Notes under the pieces: generated by a model
What the model saw: the letters and a program-made list of their open reading frames with translations, nothing else
Databases searched by the model: none
What the model was told of the DNA's origin: nothing
Shown: positions 12,124 to 23,705 of the stretch, piece after piece
Layout of the letters: each line of letters opens with the position of its first letter
Numbering within the stretch: the stretch's first letter is position 1
Position numbers and translations under genes: made by a program
Assembly: GCA_025618425.1 (NCBI GenBank)
Contig: CM046832.1
Location: 64,191,279 to 64,255,278, forward strand
Direction: 5' to 3'
Origin: Heliocidaris tuberculata
Lineage: Eukaryota; Echinodermata; Echinoidea; Camarodonta; Echinometridae
DNA length: 64,000 bases

Positions 12124-13619
12124 TATATGGGGTATTGGGAGTAACCGCCTCCCCCCCTACCTAGATCCATCAGTACTCCAGTACATGAATAAATGTGCGT
12201 GCATAAATATAAATGAAAACATTCTAACTCGAAAGGAATGCCAGAAATTGTGAGTCTCTATTACTCATTTGCTAAGTCTCATCGGTCGCACTTTAAATGT
12301 TTACAAACGTGGTATTTTCATCCCCATTTCTCTCCCACATATTCATTTGTCAATGTTTAAGGCAGCCTCTACACAATCAGTTCTTCTTCCTGGTCAGCAT
12401 GATTGTGGTAGCGATCACAATCATTTAGTTCATTATTCTGTCCCTTTCTAAATTTGTTTGATTACAGTTGCTTCCTTGAGTGTACTTAATTCATCCTATT
12501 AGATACTTGTTTTAGTTATTAGTAAACGAATCAGTAATAAATAAGGAATGAGAAATAAATAAAATGATTGATACATAACGTAAGCTCACAAATAAATAAA
12601 CAATCTATGCAACAAAATTTGAATAAAGTCAGCAAATTGTACATCTTTATTTAAGTAGACCTTCAATACCTTATAGGTGATGCACATAGATTGCCTTTCT
12701 TGTCTACAGCTAAATGCCGTCATGAATTCCCATACCTTTTCTTCTGAAAATTTTGCGAATATTCTTCATTCATTGCTGCTTAGTAAATAAAGACAATATA
12801 ATCAAGAAACCAGTGTTCTGTGTATTCTTCAGTACAAAGTTGTTCAACAGTTAAAAAGGTAAAACAGTGTCTACTATAAGACCAAGTCTCTTTATAGTTA
12901 ACATCCAAATAGAAAAGTACTCTGGATTGCAAGACCAATGATTATAAGTTAAAGGTCCTGGGTAAGAGTGTAGGAGGGAAGAATGCAAAAGTGCTCAGTT
13001 ATGAAGTGAAATGACAAAGAAATATCTCAGATAGTATCACAGAAGCCCAACTATGGCAAAGCTTTGGAAAAATAGTCAGTGGAAAAAGAATATATTTAAT
13101 GATAATAGTGTGAGAGCATTACTGTAATGCTTCATTTTCTTTTATTTTCTTTGTTTATATTTTTACTCATATCTCGGATAATATGAATCAGATTGGTATG
13201 AAATTTTCAGAGATTCTCCTCCATGCATAAAAAAGGAAACTGACATACAATCCATCATTTTGCATATAGTTTTGCACTCTTCCCCAGTACCTTCAATTAT
13301 TGCCAGGCTTAGCTTTGCAGCATGAGATTTGTATACTTAATACACTTGTAACTCTTTCACGTTTCTTGTATTAGTGCACGACTTTATTACAAATTAAATA
13401 TTATAGTAGAAATTAACAAGTCAGAACCTGATCTTCATGAATAACCTCTCTTCATATACATACATAATATTGTGTGCAGACAAGGCGTCGGCTTATCGAT
13501 TACAAGTTCACAACTTAAGCATTTGCAACGTTTGCAGTCTAGTCTTGAACAGTTTTCTGCAATATAAAACATACATGTAGTACATCAGGTACTTAAAAGC
13601 TGTAACCACTTTACACAAA

Positions 13620-14752
13620 GCTGTTCACTTTACATACTGTATTCTTGTTGTATTCATTTTTTTTTCGAGCAGTAATATTTTATATGTCAAATACTTTCAC
13701 ATTCAGTCTGTTGACCCTCTTCATTTACATGCTAATTGCATAATGAATATAAAAAATTACCAGAAACTTAGTTATTGCGGTGTGAAAGTTAAAAGGCAGA
13801 CATTGTGAGCACCTGATTTAAAAATAATTCAAGTCAAGATGAGACATGTATATGAATACTTGCATAAATTATGTACTCAAAAACTCTTAAACCAACAAAA
13901 ATTATAAACAAAACCCTATAGATACTGATCGCAAACAGAGGTTGATTATTTATTATAGTAGGCAATAATAATTAAAACGACCGTCTATGGGGGAACACAT
14001 GCATTGTAAATCTGGTTACTCAATAGATTTTCGGCTTTTCAAAGCACTTAATGAAAGTTTTGAAGCACAATTTTTTCAGGGTTTCATTTTTAGACCTTAT
14101 CAAAGACACCAATAAGCAGTAGAACCATAGAACTCAGATTTTTTCACCGGAAACAATGTTAATCAATGCCTTTAAGCAGTGAAAGTACACGTATTTTACA
14201 ATCCCATGTTTTCTCCTCTTTGTTTTACTATTTCATTTTTTCCTTTAGTACAAAACTAGTCAGGCACTCGAAACATATTCTATATTTTTTAATGGATGAC
14301 AGAAATTTCATGTCCAGATGTGACACAGAAATGCAGCATTGCAATGCACTGTCATATATACATGTAGGTGTATGTACTTGGACTGCACTGAGCACCGTCA
14401 GTAGAAACATGAAAACTTAAGTCAAATTATCACATGTTCACTTTACATACTCTATTTTGGTTGTTTTCATTTTTTTTTAGCAGGAATATCTTATATGTCA
14501 AATAGTATCACATTTAGTCACTTGACTTTCTTCATTTACATGCTAATTGCAAAATGAATACATATACCAGAAACCATGACCAGAAACTTAGTTATTGTGG
14601 TATGAAAGTTTAAGCAGTGAAAGTACATGCATTTCACAATCCCATGTTTTCTTCTCTTTGTAGTACTATTTCATTGTTTTTTATCCTTTAGTACAGAACT
14701 AGTCAGGCACTGGAACATGCTCTTTATTTCTTCAATGGATGACAGAAATTTC
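13620..14752. repeat. Diverged partial tandem duplication
   Basis: 13621-13795 (GTTCACTTTACATACTGTAT... to TTAGTTATTGCGGTGTGAAAG) recurs at 14435-14608. 14171-14315 (TTTAAGCAGTGAAAGTACAC... to GGATGACAGAAATTTC) recurs directly after it at 14611-14752. The order is preserved, so the second copy is a deleted version of a roughly 700 bp unit. Similarity is perhaps 85 per cent by eye. No coding potential. Confidence 0.75.
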
Positions 14753-16479
14753 TTGCATGTTCATCAGTTTATCTAAGGTAGATGTTAGCGTACTGTATAG
14801 ATAGCTCCTAGACACGTGGCGATCGATGTCACTCATCAATTGGCTGGCATCATAGAGTTAAATACCCATGGCTTGCATAGCGAGTTCGAGTCGTACGCTG
14901 CAAGCGCTTTTTTTTTTTTTATACACAAGTTCTTTACAAGAAGAAAATTATATATTTCGAAATTTGAGGATACATGTACATGTAGGTAATTTCGGTTTTG
15001 AATGATGTATTTTTTTTCATAATAAACGACCACAAATTGTGGGGGGGGGGGGACATTTGATATTGTGTCCCCTACCTTCCAAATAGTGGGGGGGACGTGT
15101 CCCCCCCGGGATTTCCGCCCATGCATTTGCTGCAAACTAATAACAACAAGATGGGAGTTTTACTAAAAGATCCAACCCCTTGGTATTACGAGCACTTAAA
15201 GTTAATAATACTGTTTATCAGGGTCGTGGATTTGGTATAAGCAGTACTCCCATCTCCCTGGTATAAGTGTGTTTTTCCAGGTGGTTCACTTTGTCACGAG
15301 GCAAATAAATATCCTGTCACTATCACATCAGTTTTTCCCAACTGCATCTGAAAATTTGGAAATGTTTTTCACCCCTTTGAGTTTTACCAGCACTTTGCAA
15401 TATAAAATGTTAGGCTCAGTGTCATACTTTTAGTTTTCAATTCATTCCCTCATGAAGGAAAGAGTAATTATTGATCTATCAATTATCAGAGTACTAAAAA
15501 AAAAAAAGGGGGGGGGGTCTGTAAAATGAAATACATGTATATGCAGTCATAAAAACTTATATTATCTTTCATAATTAAAGGACAAAATAAACATCAACAC
15601 ATATTTGAAATTTTCAGTATTTATTCAATGTATACATGTATTGCAGATATCCTTTTGCCTGAATTTTAGTTTTGTACATAAATTTCTTTCACTTAAATGA
15701 CAGATGTGGATATCATATATCAGTAAATATACATTGCATACTTATCTGAAAACAAAAATATGATTTATAAACATTTGAGATGAATCTGGTTGTACTCCTT
15801 CACTTTTTTTAAAGACCACTTTACTGAAATAAATACATTGGTACATCAATGAAAATACCAAATGAATCAGAAACATTGTCCATTAAATGAATCAGGTGAC
15901 AGAAAATGAAGTCTAGTCAGAAAATAGGCAACCTATGGCATGCATCTAAATAAGTGAAAATATATATTTAAAATTAATATTGCAACAATCATTATCTCTA
16001 TGTCTTCTATGGCATGGTAATTAACAAAGTATAGATAATGAAATTGCCTAGATGAGCTTTAGTTTTATGTATAGGCCAACATAGTAAATTCTGAGGGAAA
16101 AATTAATCTCACCTTCGACCATCACTTTCTAGCTCAAAATCTCTGAGATTCAGGAGAAATGTTACAACTGGGATGTTCATTTAATTTCACAGCAATACTA
16201 CATTTTTACTGCACATGTATTAAAGGTAACATCTACAACAATCGACAACGTTTCAAATAGATTTTGAAATTTGAACAGACCTTGATAAGACATGCAAGTG
16301 ATAGTGAAATCACATTCATTGACTTACAAACTACAGCTTCTTGCATTAAGAGTTGGAATTAAACACAAATCCAAACATCAAATGCACTGAGACTTTCAAC
16401 CAGAATCATGTACATGTATTTAGGACTTTAGGTGTTTAATTTTAACTATTTTATTCGAGAGGCCCTTGTCAAATCGCAA

Positions 16480-16680
16480 CCACACCACGAGAAAGTGACA
16501 GCCCACGAGACTGAGAATGTTGGTCTCACAGACCTACTGAAAAGTTACTGAGGGTTCACAAGACCGGCAGCCAACAAGACCGACATGTTGGTCACAAAGG
16601 CATTCTGAAAACTTTTTGAAGGTTCATGAGACCGATAATGTCGGTCTCGTGAGCTGTCGGTCTCATGGATTTTCAGTCTA
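16480..16680. repeat. Inverted-repeat cluster of GAGACCGACA words
   Basis: Motifs related to AGACCGACAT and their complement TGTCGGTCTC occur at least six times in both orientations (for example 16577-16586, 16640-16648 and 16656-16664). It looks like a small foldback element between COA3 and POLR3D. No target duplication could be assigned. Confidence 0.55.
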
Positions 16681-17527
16681 ATGGAATGTCCCCTATACTT
16701 ATTGGAGTAACCAAGATAAACAAATTGGTATAATATTACCAAACTAAACCCCAAGAAGGCAGTAATGCTTTTACATCTTTTCCATTATGCTAATGAGATA
16801 CACTATGATCACATCAAGGTGAGCAGTAGAAAAAGTATTCTTTGGGAAGCAGAATGGTCACTCACAAGCCAAAACTTCGTACCCATCAACAATTTTGACG
16901 CTTTATTCATACTAGCACTCAGTAGTGGTGCATTTTATATCTATTTATAGAACAAAAATTAAAATGAAATAATTGCTTTTTATTCTATTTGCAACTTGAT
17001 ATTTGGGAGGGCTGCACCAAATTTTCTGGTGGAGCGGATGGAGGCCTGTAGGTCACAATTTACAAACATGGGACATATGACAATCAGAAGAAATACCTCT
17101 GCATTCAAGACTAATTTGTTCAAGGACAACAATGAATTGTGGAATATTTGCTAAGCTGGTAACTAATTGTTTCTGGACATCATGATTACCTGAAATTCAT
17201 TGACCTCTTATTCTATCAACTTAAAAGAACTACTGCTACAATTTTGTTCAGTAATTCTTTCTACATCATATGACCTTCACTTTCAGGTACCTGAGGTATT
17301 ACAGCATTTCAGGTGGTGAACAATGGACAAATTGATATGCAGTAGCATAAAGTTCTAAGCAAAAGCAGGTTCATCGTATGCTCACACTGATAGTTCTACC
17401 TTGCAATGTCAACAATTACAGCTTCTCTGGTTTCTTTTGAGCTGTCTGTCTCCACAGTTTGACTGTAGAAGCATAGAATGTTAAAAATGTCTACACTCTC
17501 TATCCATCATTGAGAGGACGTTTTTCA

Positions 17528-20500
17528 TCAGGTGGGCATAGAAAGTAGACTCTCAAAGTCTGGAGTACATATGACACGATGCTTAATGTGTCCTAGAGTA
17601 AGCATCTCACTCATCTCTTCACCTCCTTCTCGGATGTGAATAGAGACCAGGTCCTAGATGACAGTATAACAAAATGAAAGAATAATTTACCTTAAAAGAT
17701 GATTGCACTGAAAATAAATGCATCATGTTAACTCAATTACTATTTTGCAGATATTTTTTCAGCAATTTCAGTATGAATTTGGAAAACAACAAACATTCAT
17801 TTTCTAAAATTATACAGGATGTATCAACAACAACAAAACTCAAAATAATTATGGCAACCTAAACATTCCAGCAGCTGCATAACAAATAATGTCAAAATGT
17901 TGGTTTTGTATCTATCAAACTACATTTGAAGGATAAGGTACTATGAAATAAGATCTCAAATAAAAGCATCAACATTTAAATATTCACATTGACTACCTTA
18001 ATCTCCCTGCAATGTTATTGTTCACCACAAAGAGCACTCTGTTTTGTATTGCACACATAATAAAATGTCTCAATGAGCTTTCAAAACTGATTTGAATAAT
18101 TACACCTCGGTTGAGAAAGACAACTGCAGATAAAATGCCTTGTCTAAGGACATACACACATGGACAGGAACTCAAACCCTCAACATCTCTATTGAAAGAC
18201 AAATGAATGAGGCACTATACCACAGTATTGTTCCTGCAAGATAATACCAATGCCTACCTGAAGGAAACCGGATGGTGTTCCCATAGATACATCTAGGGTG
18301 ACACCATTTGTGAGGACCATTCTTGTCTTGCCAGACTTCAAGATTTGAAGCTTACCCAAGAATCCCTCTGGTAGATCCTTAAGAGTGCAGGGTCTCTGTA
18401 AATCAATAAATAATGCAATATAAGCTCTGATCTCCTATATTTCTAATGCATTTTACTGGACTTGTACAGAGGAAATATTTCATTTCTGCCATGAAGAACA
18501 CAATAGTACAATTATAATAACCAAATGAACTGTAAAACCAATTAAGCTTATAAGATATGTTTTTCACAATGTGTCAAAAGATCTTGAATTCATACTGCAC
18601 GAGCGCTTTCATTGTATTACGCACCATAACAGTATGGAATTGCATAGATGATTATGCAGTTATTTATAGACATTTGAATTTTTCGTTTTCTATGCACAGC
18701 AACAAATTTAGGAATATTATCAGTACCACAATTATCATAAACGAGATATTGACCAATATGGCATAACATCTGCTCATCAACATCATCCAATAAAACATAA
18801 CTACATCTTTTGCTCGCTACCTTTTTTGAGCTACTGCTTGGTTTCTCAACACCTCCACTGGCTGAAACGGTTGGCTTCTTTTCTTCCTCTTCCTCCTCTG
18901 CTATGGGTAGACCAGGAAGAGTGTCTGGCATCTGGAAGAAAAGGGGTTCTCCCTCTGACTTTCGCCTCTTGCTGAAGATGGTAGCACATGTGACCCTTCC
19001 GGTAGCCAAGTCATCTTGAAGGGCATACGAGATGGAGGATGGTGGTGGTAGATGGGAGGACGTCAATTCTGGTTTCTTCTCATCTGAGATGTCCATGCCC
19101 TCTTCATCCATGGGTTCAGACTTGACTGAAAGATTACAATACATGTTAATAGAGAGGGTCCAAAATTCTTGATTTTCAAGCAAGTGTCAATGACATCAAT
19201 GAAGTCACAAACATACACATCAGGGTTATAGGCAGCATGTTTCTAGTGCTGGGTGGCATTTGATAAAACTTTACATACTTTGTTTTGGTAATATGAGATC
19301 AATTTTGGGATAGATTAAAACATAAAGATATGAATTTTTGGCCCCATGAGAGGTGGGTTCTATTGCTAAACTTTCTGGTTAGTGCTGGGATCTAAACCCG
19401 AATGGTGAATTTGCTGCTCAACACCGCCCAGGGTGGCTATAATAATAGACATAATAAATAATATACAGTGAGCTTCTGAAAAAGCCGACACCCAACTTTC
19501 CCCAACAAGATCTCATCAAATGAATATAACTAGATTCCATAGTATACATCAATAAAAACAAAGTTTCTTCTTCTTTCATGTGATACCTCATTTGTGATGA
19601 CAGAGCATGGGATCACTGGACTATAACAACTTAAACGAGGCAATATCAAAATTGATTCGCACACGAGAGTTAGAGCTATTGATCATCACAATGAAATGGC
19701 CATTCACTGAATCTCTCTTTGCAGATACTTTTTTCTCACTCTCACTTGCCATTAATTTTCAGGTGAAACAGTTTTCATTTTACTGCGGCCTTTTCCCGTG
19801 TCACGTGTGAACAAGCCTTTGGAGATAAGTTACCTTTAACATCTATATCTAGCATGTCATCGGTCTCCATCTTCACATCAGAATCCTCTTCTTTGAGTAT
19901 AGGTTTCTTTTCATCCTTGAAGGACTGTGTTTTGACAGGTTTGGGTGGTTTGGCCATGGGTAAGGAAATGGGTTGATATCTGTCATCTTCGGTTGAGTCT
20001 CCAAGATCACTAATGAACTAAATAAAGAGAAACATACAAAACTCTATGGTAACTGATCTACTAAACTGAGATAAACATATGAGACTACAAAGTGAATATA
20101 AGACTCAGAATAGAGACAATTTAGTAAACCTTTGAGTAATCTTTTGTAAACATGTTCTCTAACTTTTAAAGTTCATTTGATGCCAAGCTTCCCCAGTATA
20201 CCCACTGCTTGCACATATAAGTTTCTGTTATTGATGATGATGATAATTTAAAGATCAGTATTTGAACTCGTTTTCAAAAAGTCTCTATTGGAGTCTTTTT
20301 CTTTGTATTATATGTCAAATTTCTCTATGGAAATTATGGATGCCAGATAATCGTCGAAATAAAACAACTTTGATCCTTGAACCTCTTCCATACTAGGAAT
20401 GCTGAGCAATGTTTGGAACAGCTTTCTCAGCAGAAAATTGTTTACCCTTGGTTCAAAATGAAGAAATATGGCTTTGCAGCATCTCAGGGGTTGATTTGAG

Positions 20501-23500
20501 AGGACCAAAGCCATTTTGCAAGTCGAAAATATGGAAATGACCTATATTTACTGGTCCAAAATTAGTGAAATATGGCCTTACAGCATCACAGGGAAATGGT
20601 CTGGAAGGACCAAAGCAATTTTGCAGGTCCTCTTGGAAGTCCATCCAAGCTTGATATTAGCACCCAAGGTGTTATGCACTGGCAGGAACCATGGTTTGGA
20701 CTATAACAGAATGACAATTTCTTTCTTCTTTAAAACAGAAATGGTAATATGCATTGTGGAGTTCCTGTGAAACATTTTGCTCATACTTAATTTTACAATA
20801 AACAGTTTAAAGCATGGGTCACATGTGTTGGATAACGATAACAAGATCTTTCAATAAAGGTACACCCAAGAGCTGCCCTACTATTAACCCTTTCGAGACA
20901 ATTGGCCACATTTTGTGGTTTGGCTTAATAACTTTTGATTAAGAGCTCTAAAAATTATACCAGATGCATGAGTACAAAGAGCAAAAATTTCTGCACTCAT
21001 TGCGTCCATTTTTGTTACATGACCATATTGCGTTTGATGCCAGGAATTTTAAAAAGGAGATTAAGCTTTAAAATCCTTAAATTGGCAACACATTAAGAGA
21101 TTAATAATCATTGTTTTTTATCGAAATTTGCCATTTTTTCAACTTTTCGACAAAGTTTCTAACCATGTATATTGTTTTCAAATACATTACATTTTAGTGG
21201 AACCATGTAGCACTCGAAGAAAAATATTATTGTTGCCAATTTGAAGAACAAAATGTGATCCATTTAGCCCTTGAATAATTCCTGTCCTGAAAGGGTTAAC
21301 AGACATTTTAAAAGTGGCCCAAGCTCTAGTATCAACAATCTGACTCTTAGAAATTCATTAACGATAAGTGTTTGCAACATTTAGTTGCTTAAATGGTTAA
21401 GATAGAAATTACTGTCACTCACATCATCTCTGACTAGTTCTCTAAGACGATCACTATCCCCAATAAAGTCGCCAGCTCCATTCATGCTCTTTTTGTTGCC
21501 AGCCTTACCACCCCTGCTGGAGAACGTCCCATCTCCTCCTCCACCTCCACGAAAGCTTGGTTGCTCAAACACCTTTGAAGATGCTATACACCAACAAAAA
21601 CCAAATAAAAAGTTCTATGAGGTGTTACATTTTAAAAGCATATAAACACAAAGCAATAATGGTGATAAAGTTTTCTACTAAACAGATGCAAAGATCATTC
21701 ACATATTCATTTTACCAAATCAAAGTATATTCCTAAATAATCTTGGTGCTTTGCCCATTCTTGTTGTGTTTCATATGACCTATAATTATTCAAGAAAAAT
21801 GTAATGATTTATATGAAGTTGTCATTAGTCTATGGGAAGATTTCATGATTACCAAGGTAAGCAAATTTTTCAATAAATCAGGAAAAAATGTGAGAATGAT
21901 AATCATTATTGACGATTTATAAATTTCTCTCATTTATGGACCGACTAGGTTCCAAAACACTTGTTCCCCCTCCAATGTCTAGCCCATATGTCAACCCACA
22001 TTCTCTGGTAGTAAATAACGAGTGTCAGATTGTATTCTGGTCCAATAGATGCAAAGACACTTCTTCTCACTCACGTCTTGCATTTAATCTCTCAGTTGGG
22101 CCTCCCTCAAAAATGGATGAATGGGACTGGATAAAATCAGGCTTGCCCCTCCCCCTCCCTCTGCCTCTTCCTCTGCCTCTTCCACCTCTCTCCCCATCTC
22201 CAGACCTCCTTGATGTAGATGGTGATGATGAAGATGATGCTGCTTCTACTTTGCTTCTAATGTCAAGAGCATTTGATAAATAAATATTAAAATGACTTTA
22301 AAAAAAGAAAGAAAATATATCAACAACTAAAAGCTGACGAGACATCGTAAATGTCCACATTTTATGCTAAAACATGAATAATAATAATAATAGTGGCTAC
22401 TTGTATCTATAGCGCACAGGTCCATCTTTCGGTGCTCATGGCGCTTAGAGAAAAATACATACACAATTCTCCTAAACATAATTACAATGAAAAGAACAAA
22501 TAAGTTTTTATTTGTGATTTGAATGTTCCATCTCAACACAATTTGGAAAACAAAACAAAACACAAAATAAAAAAAAAACAAACAAAAAAACAAAAACATT
22601 CAACCATAGCAATAAACTCTTATTGATGTATTAACTTTAGGAATTTGTAATAATTAAATAATCATTCAATTAAAAAAAAACATATTAAAGTAACAGAGTG
22701 CAACAGCCATTCATTATATTTCTTTCTTTACTGGAATACTCATCTTCAAAGATCACTCCATGTCCAAATATTACAAGAAAATACAAGGTACTTACTCATC
22801 TTTATTTTTCTCTCTCCTTACTGGAATATTAGGCTTGAAAGATTTCTGCAGATAAATACATGAAGAAGAAAAAGAAGAGAAAATGACAGTAAAGTATAAT
22901 TAGATATTGGATTTAAGCTATCTCAATCGAAGTGGTACTCTTTCCAACTCAGTGGTCCAACTTGAATAACTATTACACAAAGAGAATTATGAATTACAAT
23001 CAATTATAAATTGATTTTAAGACATAAATTTTGAATTTCTACTCTATATGGCTTTAAATCACAATGCTCTTATACCAGTATCTTTTGCAAGCAGAACATA
23101 TATGTATAGATTTTTTGCACCTGTAGACATAAAAAAACAAAACAAAAACAAGATAAATTTTCAGCAAACTTTTGCCATTCCCTCCAAAACGAAGTCTGGA
23201 GAATTTGTCGATCACTGCTCCAGTTTCCCTTTTGGATCATTTAAGAGGCATCTTAAATGTAGTGATTTTCATGAAACTGTCAACTGTGTTATACTGATCT
23301 AGAATACTTTTCTTTTACTGAAGAATTTGATCTGAAAAGCACATTTATCAGTGATTCAGTTGTGAATTAGAAAAAGTGAGTATCACCATTATTACTAAAG
23401 GCTGTCCTTACCTTGGGTATACCTCCTAGAGTCAGGTCACGTGTGCGTAGAGAGGGCAGACGCTCACTTGGTTTGCTAACACTCCCTCGCCTGTTGATAA

Positions 23501-23555
23501 GCCCACGTGGTATACTACCCGGTGATCCCTGTCCCTGGGATGGTGATCCTGCCAT
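17528..23555 (-). CDS. POLR3D: POLR3D, RNA polymerase III subunit RPC4
   Basis: RPC4 pairs with RPC5 (POLR3E) in the TFIIF-like heterodimer of RNA polymerase III, acting in initiation, termination and reinitiation of tRNA and 5S transcription. Eight coding exons on the minus strand: 23412-23555, 22796-22845, 22075-22256, 21423-21583, 19834-20017, 18821-19125, 18258-18395, 17528-17653. They total 1,290 nt with matching phases, giving 429 residues (human about 398). Landmarks: SIRSRDLTLGG-like LPSLRTRDLTLGGIPK in exon 1; an RG-repeat linker then FIQSHSSIFEGGP in exon 3; EPLFFQMPDTLPGLP and a run of six Glu in exon 6; the conserved C-terminal fold in exons 7-8 (GKLQILKSGKTRMVL, LGHIKHRVICTPDFESLL). 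The ATG at 23553-23555 has A at -3 and G at +4 and fits the family start, but the frame is open upstream to an acceptor at 23616, so an upstream exon is expected. Confidence 0.93.
20451..20629. repeat. Two direct repeats of about 75 bp
   Basis: In POLR3D intron 4. 20451-20524 and 20553-20629 share GAAATATGGC, CAGCATC.CAGGG, GGACCAAAGC and ATTTTGCA in the same order and orientation. Confidence 0.65.
20888..21295. mobile_element. 408 bp TTAA-flanked MITE
   Basis: In POLR3D intron 4. TTAA at 20884-20887 and 21296-21299 flanks ends CCCTTTCGAGACA and, reversed, CCCTTTCAGGACA. TTAA duplication with CCC ends fits piggyBac-like elements. No transposase; non-autonomous. Confidence 0.75.
22376..22450. 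repeat. (AAT)n plus TATAGCGC dispersed repeat (second copy 38539-38620)
   Basis: Both copies start with an (ATA)n tract, then GTGGCTACTTGTATCTATAGCGC here and GCTGTTTCTTATATAGCGC at 38560-38580, then an AAGCGCTTAC- or GGCGCTTAG-like end. One copy lies in POLR3D intron 2, the other in PDK intron 9. It resembles a SINE-like tail common in marine invertebrate genomes; that comparison is from memory. Confidence 0.6.
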
Positions 23556-23705
23556 GCTAAAAATCTTTTCTCTCTGCCTCTTTATTCCGCAGAACTGTCT
23601 AGTCGGATAATACAACTGAAAAAAATTGAAAGAATAAATAACTAAAATGTAATCCCATAATTATGATAAATGATATAATATTTTGTCAGGATTTCCTTTT
23701 TCATA

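Noticed and set aside
18617..18820. Extension of POLR3D exon 6 beyond 18821
   Set aside because: A consensus donor (AAAAAG/GTAGCG) is present and exon 7 continues the family match in phase.
21909..22283. 124-residue plus-strand frame with PLPLPLP repeats
   Set aside because: It is the antisense of the RG-rich POLR3D exon 3, which has matching splice sites and phase.
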